Below the pieces are notes generated by a model, which was given only the letters and a program-made list of their open reading frames with translations, ran no database searches and was not told the DNA's origin. From contig NZ_PYFW01000001.1 of NCBI RefSeq assembly GCF_003020125.1, positions 1,736,001 through 1,800,000 on the forward strand: 64,000 nt of DNA. The letters are read 5' to 3'. A program made the position numbers and the translations under genes. Positions 9,158-18,811 of this stretch are shown here, piece by piece (position 1 is the stretch's first letter; every line of letters begins with the position of its first letter). The stretch comes from Bradyrhizobium sp. MOS003 (GTDB taxonomy: Bacteria > Pseudomonadota > Alphaproteobacteria > Rhizobiales > Xanthobacteraceae).

Positions 9158-10390
9158 ATGAGCCTGTATGGTGTTATGCGCACCGGCGTTTCCGGCATGA
9201 GCGCGCAGTCCAACAAGCTGTCGACGGTTTCGGACAACATCGCCAACGTCAACACCACAGGTTACAAGCGGGCTTCGACCGAATTCTCCTCACTGATCCT
9301 GAAGAGCGGCTCCGGCAATTACGACTCCGGCGCTGTCGAGACCACCGTCCGTTACGCCATCAGCGATGCCGGGCATACGCAGTTCACGACGTCGTCCACG
9401 GACCTTGCCGTGCAAGGCAACGGCTTCTTCGTCGTCGCGAACGCCAACAACACGCAGCAATTCCTGACGCGCGCCGGCTCGTTCGTGCCGGACGCTCAGG
9501 GCAACCTCGTCAACGCGGCCGGCTACTACCTTCTGGGTCAGCCCGGCAAAGTGACGAATTTCTCGCAGAACAGCCTGGCTGGAATGCAGATCGTCAACAT
9601 CGCCCAGGTCTCGCAGGTGCCGGTGCCGTCGACGGCGGGCACGCTCACGACCGGCAATCTCGATCCGAAGGCGGCCGTCATTGCCGGTCCGCCCGGTCCG
9701 GCGTCATATTCGTCGAAGAGCTCGATGGTCGCCTACAACAACATCGGTCAGGCGGTTACGCTCGACGTCTATATGTCCCACACCGCGACGGCTGCCGGCT
9801 CCGACGCCTGGCAGGTTCAGCTCTACGATTCCGCAACCGGCACCTCGCTCGGCGCCGCCACCACGTTCACCTTCGACACCACCGCGGCCGGAAAGGGCGC
9901 GCTGGCAGCTGCGAGCCCGACGGGCCTCACCGTGACAGTCCCGGGCGGTGCCGCGCTGACCATGGACCTGTCGAACATGACACAGGTTGGTGCCGACTTC
10001 AGCTTCAAGGCGACCCTCAACGGCAGCGTCCCCTCAGCGATCGACAAGATCGATGTCGACGAGAACGGATACGTTACAGCCGTGCTCAAGAACGGGCAGC
10101 AGACGACGCTCTACACCATCATGCTCGCCGACGTCGCAAGCCCCGACAATCTGACGCCCGAGCCGGGCAACGTCTATTCGACCAACATGAACTCCGGCAA
10201 TGCGCAGGCCGGGAATGCCGGCACCGGCGGGCTCGGCACAGTCCAGTCCGGCGCACTGGAGGACTCCAACGTCGATCTCGCGGACGAGCTCACCGGGATG
10301 ATCGAGGCGCAGCGCGGCTTCACCGCCAACTCGAAATCGTTCCAGACGGGCGCCGACCTGCTCGACGTCGTCGTCAACCTGAAGCGCTGA
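9158..10390 (+). CDS. flgE: Flagellar hook protein FlgE
   Basis: 410-residue hook subunit. The N-terminal rod/hook signature is present (MSLYGVMRTGVSGMSAQ, then NIANVNTTGYKR), as are the conserved central segment (LAVQGNGFFVV, TRAGSFVPDAQGNLV) and the C-terminal helix (EDSNVDLADELTGMIEAQRGFTANSKSFQT). GCAAAGGAGC sits just before the ATG. It is separated from the transglycosylase gene by 90 bases with no obvious hairpin, so it may stay in the same transcript. It is followed closely by flgK, the usual hook-to-junction order. Confidence 0.97.
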   Translation: MSLYGVMRTGVSGMSAQSNKLSTVSDNIANVNTTGYKRASTEFSSLILKSGSGNYDSGAVETTVRYAISDAGHTQFTTSSTDLAVQGNGFFVVANANNTQQFLTRAGSFVPDAQGNLVNAAGYYLLGQPGKVTNFSQNSLAGMQIVNIAQVSQVPVPSTAGTLTTGNLDPKAAVIAGPPGPASYSSKSSMVAYNNIGQAVTLDVYMSHTATAAGSDAWQVQLYDSATGTSLGAATTFTFDTTAAGKGALAAASPTGLTVTVPGGAALTMDLSNMTQVGADFSFKATLNGSVPSAIDKIDVDENGYVTAVLKNGQQTTLYTIMLADVASPDNLTPEPGNVYSTNMNSGNAQAGNAGTGGLGTVQSGALEDSNVDLADELTGMIEAQRGFTANSKSFQTGADLLDVVVNLKR

Positions 10391-10423
10391 TTTTTCGGCG
10401 CTCACCCCCGGCAAGAGCAGATC

Positions 10424-11902
10424 ATGTCCCTTACCGCCGCTCTCGACTCCGCTCGCGCCTCGCTCATGGCGTCGGGCATTCAGTCGTCGACGATCTCGCG
10501 CAACATCGCCGGTGCCAGCGCCACCGGCTATTCGCGCAAGATCGCCGTGCTGGACAACCTCCCCGGCACCGGCGTCTATGTCGCGGCGATCCAGCGTGCG
10601 GCCAGTTCTGGCCTGTATTCGAACGTGCTGACCGCGACCTCGTCGTCGGCCAAGCAGAGCGTGATCTATGACGGTTTGCAGAAGATCGCGGCCGCGACGG
10701 TGGACGATCCCGAGCTCGAGCAGTCGCCGACTGCTCAGCTCAACAAGTTGAAGCAGGCGCTGCAGCAATACGCCAACTCCACCGATAACGCGACCCTGGC
10801 GCAGGCCGCCGTGACGTCCGCCAAGGACATGGCGACCGCACTTAACCAGGCCACCAAGACGGTGCAGTCGGTGCGCGAGGGCGCCGACGCCGACATGGCG
10901 AATTCGGTCGCCAACATCAACCAGCTGCTGTCCCAGTTCCAGACCGTCAACACGGCAATCGTGAAGGGCACGATCTCCGGCGACGACGTCACCGATTATC
11001 TAGACCAGCGCGACAGCATCGTCTCCAGGCTGTCGCAGGAGACCGGGGTCTCGATGTCGATCCGGGCCAATGGAGACGCCGCGCTCTATACCGACAGCGG
11101 CGTCGTGCTGTTCGACAAGATTGCGCGGACCGTGAGCTTTGCGCCGACCAACGCCTACACTGCAGGCACCACGGGCAATGCCGTCTTCATCGACGGCGTG
11201 CCCGTGACCGGCGCCAATTCCGTCATGCCGCTCAAGTCCGGCAAGCTCGCCGGCCTTGCCCAGCTGCGCGACAAGGACACGGTCACGTATCAGAGCCAGC
11301 TCGACGAAATCGCGCGCGGCCTGATCGACGCCTTCAAGGAAAGCGACCAGTCGGCCGTCCCGACGCTGGCGGACCGGCCCGGCCTGTTCACCTATCCCGG
11401 CGCGCCCGCGATGCCTGCGAGCGCCACGATCTCGGTGGGCCTCGCGGGCCAGATCGCGGTCGCCGCCTCGGCCGATCCGGCCGTGGGCGGAAACCCGAAT
11501 CTGCTGCGCGACGGCGCCATCAGCGGTCTTCCGGCCTTCAACTACAACACGACAGGCAATGCCGGCTTCTCGACGCGGCTCCAGCAGCTGATCAACAACA
11601 TGGGCGCCTCGCAGCCGTTCGACGCCACGGCTCAGGGCAAGCCGAGCGGCAGCGTGATCGAGTTCGCGTCCTCTTCGGCGAGCTGGATCGAAAGCCAGCG
11701 CAAGACGGCCGACGACAACGTCCAGTACCAGAACACGTTGCTCGACCGCAGCACCGCGGCGCTGTCCAACGTCAGCGGCGTCAATATGGACGACGAGATG
11801 GCGTTGATGCTCCAGGTCGAGCGCACCTATTCGGCGTCGTCGAAGATCATTTCCACCGTCGATGAGATGCTGCAGAGCCTGCTGGCTGCCGTGGGGAACT
11901 AA
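10424..11902 (+). CDS. flgK: Flagellar hook-filament junction protein FlgK (HAP1)
   Basis: 492-residue hook-associated protein forming the first junction zone between hook and filament. The N-terminus (MSLTAALDSARASLMASG, SRNIAGASATGYSRK) and the C-terminus (NVSGVNMDDEMALMLQVERTYSAS, then STVDEMLQSLL) are typical of HAP1 and resemble the hook protein helix pair. The central domain varies among species. The next gene, flgL, starts three bases after this stop. Confidence 0.96.
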   Translation: MSLTAALDSARASLMASGIQSSTISRNIAGASATGYSRKIAVLDNLPGTGVYVAAIQRAASSGLYSNVLTATSSSAKQSVIYDGLQKIAAATVDDPELEQSPTAQLNKLKQALQQYANSTDNATLAQAAVTSAKDMATALNQATKTVQSVREGADADMANSVANINQLLSQFQTVNTAIVKGTISGDDVTDYLDQRDSIVSRLSQETGVSMSIRANGDAALYTDSGVVLFDKIARTVSFAPTNAYTAGTTGNAVFIDGVPVTGANSVMPLKSGKLAGLAQLRDKDTVTYQSQLDEIARGLIDAFKESDQSAVPTLADRPGLFTYPGAPAMPASATISVGLAGQIAVAASADPAVGGNPNLLRDGAISGLPAFNYNTTGNAGFSTRLQQLINNMGASQPFDATAQGKPSGSVIEFASSSASWIESQRKTADDNVQYQNTLLDRSTAALSNVSGVNMDDEMALMLQVERTYSASSKIISTVDEMLQSLLAAVGN

Positions 11903-11905
11903 GTC

Positions 11906-12952
11906 ATGATGAGCGCGAACTATGTCTCGACCCTGATGCTGTCTTCGTCGTTGAGGTCGTCGATCACGAACAACCAGAGCGCGCTGACCAAGGCCTCGAA
12001 GGAGGCGACCACCGGCCGTTTCGCGGATGTCGGCCTCGAGCTCGGCACGGGGACGGGCCGCGACGTGGCGCTGCGGGCCGATTTCAACTTCGCCGATCAG
12101 CTCGTCGACACCAACGAGCTGGTTGCGGGGCGGCTCGACGTGACCCAGAACCGGATCACGCAGCTCGGCAAGACCGCGTCGGAATTCCTCAAGAACCTGA
12201 TCGCGGCCCGCGACGCCGAGAGCGGCGCGAAGATCATCATGCCGAGCGCGTCCGCGAACCTTCAGGACGTCATCGGCGCGCTCAACGTTTCCTACAACGG
12301 GTCGTATCTGTTCGGCGGGATCAACACGCAGACCGTGCCCATCACGAACTACACGGCCGGCTCGGCCAGCAAGAACCAGGTCGATGCGGACTTCCTGGCA
12401 TCGTTCGGCTTCTCGCAGTCCGCCCCCGGCGTGACCACGATCACGCCGGCGCAGATGCAGAATTTCCTCGACACTACCTTTGACGCCGAGTTCGCGAGCC
12501 CGGCCTGGAACACCAACTGGTCGTCGGCCACGGACCAGACGCTGTCGAGCCGCATCTCCACGACCGAGGTCGTCGACAGCTCGGTCAGTGCCAACCAGCC
12601 CGGCTTCCGCAAGCTCGCCGAGGCCTACACCATGCTCACCGATCTCGGCAACACGAGCCTGAGCAAGGACACGTTTCAGGTCATCGTCGACAAGGCGATC
12701 GGTCTGGTCAGCGGTGCGATCAACGATCTCGCAGTGCTCGGCGGCACCGTCGGCTCGATCCAGCAACGCGTCACCGGCGCAACCGAGAAGCTGAAGATCC
12801 AGAAGGACATCCTCAACGACCAGATCGTCAAGCTGGAGGCGGTCGATCCGACCGAGGCCTCGGTCCGCGTCAACACTCTGCAGACCCAGATCAAGACGGC
12901 GCTGGCGCTGACCTCGCAGCTCCAGCAGATCAGCCTCATCAACTATCTCTAG
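11906..12952 (+). CDS. flgL: Flagellar hook-filament junction protein FlgL (HAP3)
   Basis: 348-residue flagellin-like junction protein. The N-terminal helix (STLMLSSSLRSSITNNQ, TKASKEATTGR) and the C-terminal helix (NTLQTQIKTALALTSQLQQISLINYL) belong to the flagellin superfamily, and the alphaproteobacterial segment NGSYLFGGINTQT is present. It lies three bases after flgK, so the two junction proteins are co-translated. Confidence 0.95.
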   Translation: MMSANYVSTLMLSSSLRSSITNNQSALTKASKEATTGRFADVGLELGTGTGRDVALRADFNFADQLVDTNELVAGRLDVTQNRITQLGKTASEFLKNLIAARDAESGAKIIMPSASANLQDVIGALNVSYNGSYLFGGINTQTVPITNYTAGSASKNQVDADFLASFGFSQSAPGVTTITPAQMQNFLDTTFDAEFASPAWNTNWSSATDQTLSSRISTTEVVDSSVSANQPGFRKLAEAYTMLTDLGNTSLSKDTFQVIVDKAIGLVSGAINDLAVLGGTVGSIQQRVTGATEKLKIQKDILNDQIVKLEAVDPTEASVRVNTLQTQIKTALALTSQLQQISLINYL

Positions 12953-13007
12953 AGCCGAGGCTCGCAGCCTCGTCCTGTTATCCGGTCTCCTGCGCAGAGT
13001 GATGCTG

Positions 13008-13352
13008 ATGACGTTTGAAGCCTATGAATCGGTCGTCGACGAGAGCGGTTACGAGGCCCGGGGCCGCGAGCGGCAGGCGCTCAGCCTCGGCATCGACCGG
13101 CTCGAGCGGCTTCAGCGAGGCGTGTTCCGCCTCGAGGATCTGGTCGAGAGCCTGCTCTATGTGCGGCGGCTGTGGACGATCTTCATCGAGGATCTCTCGC
13201 ATCCGGAAAACGGTCTCCCGGACAAGCTGCGCGCCGACATCATCTCGATCGGCTTGTGGGTCGTCAAGGAAGCCGATCGCCTTCGCGAGGAGAGGTCGAA
13301 CGACGTGATGCAGCTCATCGAGATCAACCGCCTGATCCGAGACGCTCTCTGA
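13008..13352 (+). CDS. flaF: Flagellin synthesis regulator FlaF
   Basis: About 114 residues; in alphaproteobacteria FlaF is required for flagellin production and export and works opposite FlbT. Visible family features are YEARGRERQALSLGIDRLE and the middle LVESLLYVRRLWTIFIEDL. GTG 12999, ATG 13002 and ATG 13008 are all in frame. I prefer 13008 because the only Shine-Dalgarno-like bases (CAGAG) end about nine bases before it. The stop overlaps the flbT start as TGATG, which suggests coupled translation of the antagonistic pair. Confidence 0.9.
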   Translation: MTFEAYESVVDESGYEARGRERQALSLGIDRLERLQRGVFRLEDLVESLLYVRRLWTIFIEDLSHPENGLPDKLRADIISIGLWVVKEADRLREERSNDVMQLIEINRLIRDAL

Positions 13353-13762
13353 TGAAGATCTCCTTGCGCGCGGGCGAACGGATCTACATCAACGGCGCGG
13401 TGCTGCGCGTGGACCGCAAGGTCTCCGTCGAGCTCGTCAACGACGTGATGTTCCTGCTCGAAGGGCAGGTCATGCAAGCCTCCGACGCCACCACGGCGCT
13501 GCGGCAGCTCTACTTCATCGTCCAGCTCATGCTGATGAACCCGACCGATATCCGCGACGCCGCGGCGCTCTATGGACAGCATCACGCGGCGCTGTGCGCC
13601 GTGTGCGAGAGCCGCGAGATGCTGGACGGACTGGGCGCTGTCGACGAACTGGTCGGGGCGACCCGCTACTTCGAGGCGCTCAAGCGGATCCGGGCCCTGT
13701 TCCCGGTGGAGCAGGCCATCCTGGCCGGTACCATCACCGAGTCCCCATTCCAGGCTGCCTGA
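13352..13762 (+). CDS. flbT: Flagellin mRNA regulator FlbT
   Basis: 136-residue protein of the FlbT family, which binds the 5' region of flagellin mRNA and limits its translation. The start (MKISLRAGERIYINGAVLRV) and the segment VELVNDVMFLLEGQVM are highly characteristic. It begins in a one-base overlap (TGATG) with flaF and is followed by flgD after 14 bases. Its likely targets are the two flagellins at 1 and 1169. Confidence 0.95.
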   Translation: MKISLRAGERIYINGAVLRVDRKVSVELVNDVMFLLEGQVMQASDATTALRQLYFIVQLMLMNPTDIRDAAALYGQHHAALCAVCESREMLDGLGAVDELVGATRYFEALKRIRALFPVEQAILAGTITESPFQAA

Positions 13763-13776
13763 CAGCGGAGAGGCAC

Positions 13777-14187
13777 ATGAACGTCACCAGCGCGACCGAC
13801 AAATCCAGTTCGACCGGCTCCCCCAATCCGACCGCGAGCAACAGCGTCGACTACAACACGTTTCTTCAGCTTCTCGTCGCCGAGATGAAGAACCAGGATC
13901 CGACCAATCCGATGGATACCTCGCAATATATGAGCCAGTTCGCGCAGCTCTCGACGGTCGAGCAGGCCATGCAGACCAATTCGAAGCTGGATGCGCTGCT
14001 GTCCTCGCAGTCGTTGTCGCAGGCCAACGGCCTGATCGGCAAGACCGTCAGCTTCACCGACGCCACCGGCGCGAGCTTCAGCGGCAAGGTCGTTTCGGTC
14101 TCCATCAACGCCGACGGCTCCATCGCGACCCTCGAGAACGGCACCAAGGTCGCGGTCGGGCCGGGACTCACGATCAGCCAGTCATGA
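13777..14187 (+). CDS. flgD: Flagellar hook cap / hook assembly protein FlgD
   Basis: 136-residue scaffold that caps the growing hook. The conserved N-terminal block is present (NTFLQLLVAEMKNQDPTNPM, QYMSQFAQLSTVEQAM), with a short beta-rich C-terminal region. It is shorter than enteric FlgD (about 230 residues), as is usual in rhizobia. ATG 13777 follows CGGAGAGG; upstream in-frame codons run through flbT. The stop overlaps fliQ as ATGA. Confidence 0.94.
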   Translation: MNVTSATDKSSSTGSPNPTASNSVDYNTFLQLLVAEMKNQDPTNPMDTSQYMSQFAQLSTVEQAMQTNSKLDALLSSQSLSQANGLIGKTVSFTDATGASFSGKVVSVSINADGSIATLENGTKVAVGPGLTISQS

Positions 14188-14450
14188 ACGAACGGGACGC
14201 TCTCGACATCGTCCAGGCGGCGATCTGGACCATCATCGTCGCTTCCGGGCCCGCGGTCGGCGCCGCGATGCTGGTCGGCACCATCATCGCGCTGATCCAG
14301 GCCCTGACCCAGATCCAGGAGGTGACGCTGACCTTCGTTCCGAAGATCATCGTCATTCTCGTGGTGGTCGCCATCTCCGGCTCCTTCATCGGCGCGCATC
14401 TCTCCACCTTCACCGAGATGGTCTATTCGCATATCGAGCGCGGCTTCTGA
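14184..14450 (+). CDS. fliQ: Flagellar export gate protein FliQ
   Basis: 88-residue inner-membrane protein with two long hydrophobic helices (about residues 13-40 and 50-72). The family pattern LIQALTQIQEVTLTFVPKII is intact. It forms the export channel together with FliP, FliR and FlhA; FliR and FlhA follow directly, while FliP is not in the window. The start overlaps flgD. Confidence 0.95.
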   Translation: MNERDALDIVQAAIWTIIVASGPAVGAAMLVGTIIALIQALTQIQEVTLTFVPKIIVILVVVAISGSFIGAHLSTFTEMVYSHIERGF

Positions 14451-14525
14451 TCCGCGCGGGACCCGGCACCATCCCCGCGTAAGCTTTGCGGGGCAGATTG
14501 GAGGTGGACCCTCTGCCGGTGACCC

Positions 14526-16607
14526 ATGGCCGATACGTTAGCTGCTAGCCTGCCGACCCCACGACGATTGGGGGCCGACGCCTTCTTCGCCGGCGGTATC
14601 GTGGCGATGCTCACGATCCTGTTCCTGCCGATCCCGCCGATCCTGATCGATCTCGGCCTTGCGTTCTCGATCGCACTGTCGGCGCTGATCCTGATGGTCG
14701 CGCTGTGGATCCAGCGGCCGCTCGACTTCTCGGCCTTCCCGACCGTGCTGCTGATCGCGACGATCCTTCGGCTGGCGCTGAACGTCGCGACCACCCGCCT
14801 GATCCTGTCGCGCGGCGGGGAGGGCGAGCAGGCCGCCGGCCACGTCGTCGCCGGCTTCTCAAAATTCGTCATGGGCGGCGACTTCGTCATCGGCCTGATC
14901 ATCTTCGCCATCCTGGTCACCGTGAATTTCGTCGTGATCACCAAGGGCGCGACGCGTATCGCCGAAGTCGGCGCCCGTTTCACCCTCGACGCCATCCCCG
15001 GCAAGCAGATGGCTATCGACGCCGATCTGTCGGCGGGCCTGATCGACGACAAGGAAGCCCAGCGCCGGCGCCGCGAGCTCGAAGAAGAAAGCGCGTTCTT
15101 CGGCGCCATGGACGGCGCCTCCAAATTCGTTCGCGGCGATGCCATCGCCGGCCTGATCATCACCGCGATCAACATCTTCGGCGGCATCGTCATCGGCGTC
15201 ACCCATCACGGGCTGTCGCTCTCGCGCGCCGCGGACGTCTACACCAAGCTCTCCGTGGGAGACGGTCTGGTCACGCAGATGCCGGCGCTGATCGTGTCGC
15301 TGTCGGCGGGCCTGCTGGTCTCAAAGGGCGGCACCAGGGGTTCGGCGGAGCAGGCCGTGCTGCGGCAGCTCGGCGGCTATCCGCGCGCTGTGTCGGCGGC
15401 GTCGTTGATGATGTTCGTGCTCGCCTTGATGCCGGGGCTGCCGATGGCGCCGTTCGTGCTGCTGGGCGGCGTCATGGCCTTCGTCGGCTACACCTTGCCG
15501 AGGCGACAGGCCGCGCGGGAGCGGAAAGAGGATGTGCGCAAGGCCGACGAGCGCGCCCAAGCCGAAGCCAAGGAATCGGTCAAGGACCAGCTCAAGACGG
15601 CCGAGATCGAGCTTTCGCTCGGTGGCCATCTTTCGGTCCATCTGCTGGGCTCGCGCACCGAGCTCGCCCACCGCGTCGCCAAGATCCGCAAGAAGTTCGC
15701 AAAGCAGTACGGCTTCGTCATTCCCGAGATCAAGCTCAGCGACAATCTGTCGATCGACCCCAAGGGCTACCAGATCCGGATCCACGACACCCGCGTCGCC
15801 CACGGCGAGCTCAGGCTCGGCGAGGTGCTGGTGCTGGTCGACAAGGACGGCAAGCCCGACGTGCCCGGCGAAGAGGTGGTCGAACCCGCTTTCGGCATGA
15901 AGGCGCTGTGGGTGACGGAAGCCTTCACGGACGAAGTCAAGCGGCAGGGCTGCAAGCCGGTCGACAATCTGTCGGTGCTGCTCACGCATTTGAGTGAAGT
16001 GCTCAGAGCGAACCTCGCCCAGCTCCTGTCCTACAAGGACATGCGCGCCCTGCTCGACCGGCTCGATCCCGAGTATAAGCGCCTCGTCGAGGATCTGTGC
16101 CCGTCGCAGATCTCCTATTCTGGCCTGCTGGCGATCCTGAAGATCCTGCTGGCCGAGCGCGTCTCCATCCGCAATCTTCACCTCATCCTCGAGGCGATCG
16201 CCGAGATCGCGCCTCACGTACGGCGCTCCGAGCAGGTCGCCGAGCACGTGCGGACCCGGCTTGCGCAGCAGATCTGCGGCGACCTCTCCGACAACGGCGT
16301 GCTCAACGTCGTCAGGCTCGGCAACCGTTGGGACCTGGCGTTTCACCAGAGCCTGAAGCGCGACGGCAAGGGCGACGTCGTCGAATTCGACGCCGATCCG
16401 CGCCTGATCGAGCAGTTCGCGACCGAAGCCAGCGCCGCGATCCGCAAGTTCACCGAGAACGGCACCAGCGTCGTGCTGGCGGTGACGCCGGAAGCGCGGC
16501 CCTATGTCCGGATGATCCTGGAGCGGGTGTTTCCGACCCTGCCGATCCTGTCGCATGTCGAGGTCGCCCGCAGCGCCGAGATCAGGGCGCTCGGAGCCGT
16601 GTCGTGA
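14526..16607 (+). CDS. flhA: Flagellar export gate protein FlhA
   Basis: 693-residue core of the export gate. The N-terminal half has about eight membrane helices and the loop signature [20 protein letters not shown] (FHIPEP family). The C-terminal half is the cytosolic substrate-docking domain (for example [35 protein letters not shown]). The 75-base gap after fliQ contains a small stem (CCCCGC/GCGGGG) but no T-run. The ATG at 14526 has no close Shine-Dalgarno; GGAGG lies about 20 bases upstream. The stop overlaps the fliR GTG start (GTGA). Confidence 0.96.
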   Translation: MADTLAASLPTPRRLGADAFFAGGIVAMLTILFLPIPPILIDLGLAFSIALSALILMVALWIQRPLDFSAFPTVLLIATILRLALNVATTRLILSRGGEGEQAAGHVVAGFSKFVMGGDFVIGLIIFAILVTVNFVVITKGATRIAEVGARFTLDAIPGKQMAIDADLSAGLIDDKEAQRRRRELEEESAFFGAMDGASKFVRGDAIAGLIITAINIFGGIVIGVTHHGLSLSRAADVYTKLSVGDGLVTQMPALIVSLSAGLLVSKGGTRGSAEQAVLRQLGGYPRAVSAASLMMFVLALMPGLPMAPFVLLGGVMAFVGYTLPRRQAARERKEDVRKADERAQAEAKESVKDQLKTAEIELSLGGHLSVHLLGSRTELAHRVAKIRKKFAKQYGFVIPEIKLSDNLSIDPKGYQIRIHDTRVAHGELRLGEVLVLVDKDGKPDVPGEEVVEPAFGMKALWVTEAFTDEVKRQGCKPVDNLSVLLTHLSEVLRANLAQLLSYKDMRALLDRLDPEYKRLVEDLCPSQISYSGLLAILKILLAERVSIRNLHLILEAIAEIAPHVRRSEQVAEHVRTRLAQQICGDLSDNGVLNVVRLGNRWDLAFHQSLKRDGKGDVVEFDADPRLIEQFATEASAAIRKFTENGTSVVLAVTPEARPYVRMILERVFPTLPILSHVEVARSAEIRALGAVS

Positions 16608-17356
16608 TCAGCGGCCTTGCCGATAGCGTGCTGGTGACGTTCATCGTGTTCTGCCGCATCGGCGCCTGCCTGATGCTGGTGCCCGGCTTTTCCAGCGTCA
16701 ACGTTCCGGCCCAGGTCCGCCTGTTCGTGGCGCTCGTCACCACCTTCGCGCTGACGCCGATCCTGATCGCGGTGCTGAAACCTCTCACCGACAACGCCGC
16801 GCCGCTGACGCTGGCGCTCCTGATCTGCTCAGAGCTCGTGGTCGGCAGCGTCATCGGGCTCGGCGGACGGGTGTTCTTCCTCGCGCTCCAGACCATGGCG
16901 ACCGTGATGGCGAGTGCGATCGGGCTCAGCAACATTCCGGGGACGCCGGTCGCCGACAGCGATCCGGCGCCGGCGCTGGTGCCGCTGATCATGGTGTCGG
17001 TCACCACGCTGTTCTTCATGACCGACCAGCATTGGCAGGTCCTGCGCGGGCTGATGAATTCCTACGACGTCTGGCGTCCCGGCGACAGGCTCGGCGGTGG
17101 CATGGCGCTTGACCTGCTCGTCGGCCGCCTGTCGGAAGCGTTCGTGCTGACGCTGCGGATCGCGAGCCCCTTCATCGTCTATTCGGTGATCGTCAATTTG
17201 GCGGTCAGCCTGATCAACAAGCTGACGCCGGCGATCCCGGTCTATTTCATCTCGGTGCCCTTCGTGCTGTTCGGCGGGTTCCTGCTGCTCTACCTCACGA
17301 GCGACGAGCTGCTGACGCAATTCATGCTCGGCCTCTCGACCTGGCTGGCGGAGTGA
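16604..17356 (+). CDS. fliR: Flagellar export gate protein FliR
   Basis: 250-residue polytopic inner-membrane protein of the FliR/YscT family with about six hydrophobic segments. Typical stretches are [24 protein letters not shown] and the C-terminal [21 protein letters not shown]. Translation starts at GTG 16604, coupled to the flhA stop; the same open frame extends far upstream inside flhA but that extension is not FliR. No flhB gene is adjacent. Confidence 0.93.
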   Translation: MISGLADSVLVTFIVFCRIGACLMLVPGFSSVNVPAQVRLFVALVTTFALTPILIAVLKPLTDNAAPLTLALLICSELVVGSVIGLGGRVFFLALQTMATVMASAIGLSNIPGTPVADSDPAPALVPLIMVSVTTLFFMTDQHWQVLRGLMNSYDVWRPGDRLGGGMALDLLVGRLSEAFVLTLRIASPFIVYSVIVNLAVSLINKLTPAIPVYFISVPFVLFGGFLLLYLTSDELLTQFMLGLSTWLAE

Positions 17357-17360
17357 CGCC

Positions 17361-17783
17361 GTGACCATTTCGCGCGCGGACAAGCTCGGCCGGATGGTGT
17401 CGCTGGTGAAGCTCCAGCTCCGGCTGTCCGAATGGCAGCTCGCGCAGCTGCGGCAGCAGGACAGAAGCCTGCAGGACGAGCAGGAATGGCTGGTGGGCGC
17501 CCTGAACGACGGCAAGCCGCCGGCGGGCTCGTCGAGCGATTCGATCGCGCGGCGCCTGAACAGGACGAGCGTCGGTGCGCGCGCGATTCAGGCGCAGGCC
17601 GCTCAGCAGCTCGACCAGATCCGCGCCGAGAGCCGCCGTGTCAAGCAGCTCGAGCAGGTCGCGAAGGCGGCGCTGGCCGACAAGCTCCGTGACGCGGAAA
17701 AGCGGTTCCTCGAGGAGATGACGGGAATAAGCCCAGCCGTGCGCGCGTGGACGCCACCGCCAGCCAACCGGAACAAGCCATGA
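17361..17783 (+). CDS. FliJ-like coiled-coil flagellar protein
   Basis: 140-residue, Gln/Arg/Glu-rich, almost wholly helical protein. Heptad-like leucines run from about residue 12 to 115 (VKLQLRLSEWQLAQLRQQD, QLEQVAKAALADKLRDAEK). Size, antiparallel coiled-coil appearance and place right after fliR suggest a FliJ-type export chaperone or escort, but I cannot show homology by eye. The GTG start at 17361 has GGAG upstream; the stop overlaps the next gene as ATGA. Confidence 0.6.
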   Translation: MTISRADKLGRMVSLVKLQLRLSEWQLAQLRQQDRSLQDEQEWLVGALNDGKPPAGSSSDSIARRLNRTSVGARAIQAQAAQQLDQIRAESRRVKQLEQVAKAALADKLRDAEKRFLEEMTGISPAVRAWTPPPANRNKP

Positions 17784-18256
17784 TCGTGACCGCAACACCC
17801 GATCTCGTTCTCGACGTCCTCGACGCCGCCGATCCCGTGACCCAGCGCGCGGCGACCGCGAAACTCGACGCGTTGAAATCCTCAGGCGCCGATTTCGCCG
17901 CCACGATGGACGCGGAGGCCGGCAAGGTGGCGGCTGCTGCCGAGCAGCCCGCGACGAAGGTCTCCGAGGCGCCGTCGGATGCGGTGAACGGGGCGCCGGT
18001 GCGGATGATCAAGGCGCCGGCATCCGGCGAGGTGTACCGGAAGTTCGAGGCATTCATCCTCCAGACCTTCGTCGAGACGATGTTGCCGAAGGAATCCGAG
18101 CAGATCTTTGGCAAGGGCACGGCCGGCGGCGTCTGGAAGTCGATGCTGGCGGAGCAACTTGGCAGCCAGCTGGCAAAGGGCAACGGCATTGGCATCGCCA
18201 AGCAACTGGCGGCCGCGAATGCGGCGGCGCCGAACGGTGGCGCCAAGGCCGGATGA
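17780..18256 (+). CDS. Rod-binding protein (FlgJ N-terminal-like / CheL)
   Basis: 158-residue protein. Its C-terminal half (about residues 78-140) matches the rod-binding domain: YRKFEAFILQTFVETMLPKE, then a Gly-rich segment and WKSMLAEQLGSQLAKGNGIGIAKQL. This domain is the N-terminal half of enteric FlgJ, which caps the growing rod; the muramidase half is absent here and may be supplied by the transglycosylase at 8486. In rhizobia the protein is often named CheL. ATG 17780 (ATGA overlap) is preferred to an upstream in-frame GTG at 17747. Confidence 0.85.
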   Translation: MIVTATPDLVLDVLDAADPVTQRAATAKLDALKSSGADFAATMDAEAGKVAAAAEQPATKVSEAPSDAVNGAPVRMIKAPASGEVYRKFEAFILQTFVETMLPKESEQIFGKGTAGGVWKSMLAEQLGSQLAKGNGIGIAKQLAAANAAAPNGGAKAG

Positions 18257-18298
18257 TGATCGGCGAACGGGTGACAGAAGTTGAAGGGTGAATTTCCT

Positions 18299-18811
18299 AT
18301 GCAGGCACAAGACAGCGCGGCGGCCATGGTGATCCAACAGCCGGTCGCGGACACCGGGGTGACGACGACGGAGGCAGCAGCGGGCGATGCGCTGCTGCCC
18401 GTGCTGCTGCCGGTCGTGAGCGACGAGGCCGTGGTCGACGGCGCGGATGCGGCGAGATCGGATGAAGTGCGCGGCCTGCTGTCGGCGATCCGCCGGCTCG
18501 AGAGCATCGTCGAGGAGGAGACGGTCGCGCTCGCGACGCGCCAGAAGATCGACTTCGACGATTTCAGCGCGCGGAAGAGCCGCAGCATGCTCGAATTCAT
18601 CCGCCTGATGCGGGCGCGAATGCATCTCGGCGGCGACGTCGAGGTCACCGAGGAAATCCAGCGGCTGCGCGAGAAGCTGGAGCGGAATCGCTCGATCCTC
18701 GAAATGCACTACGACGCGGTGCGCGAGATCGCGAGCGTCATCGTCAAGGCGATCAAGGAAGCCGAGTCCGACGGCACCTATACCGGTCGTGCGGCGCAGG
18801 ACGGAACATGA
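18299..18811 (+). CDS. Small helical flagellar protein, FlgN-like
   Basis: 170-residue protein with a disordered N-terminus (about 50 residues) and a long helical body: LLSAIRRLESIVEEETVALA, FSARKSRSMLEFIRLM, LREKLERNRSILEMHYDAV, ending with TYTGRA. The pattern of an early Glu-rich helix, a Lys-Ser pair followed by leucines, and a late Asn-Arg-x-x-Leu helix ending in T-Y-x-G resembles FlgN, the chaperone of FlgK and FlgL. This is pattern similarity only. ATG 18299 is preferred to TTG 18281 because GAAGGGTGAA precedes it. Confidence 0.55.
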   Translation: MQAQDSAAAMVIQQPVADTGVTTTEAAAGDALLPVLLPVVSDEAVVDGADAARSDEVRGLLSAIRRLESIVEEETVALATRQKIDFDDFSARKSRSMLEFIRLMRARMHLGGDVEVTEEIQRLREKLERNRSILEMHYDAVREIASVIVKAIKEAESDGTYTGRAAQDGT

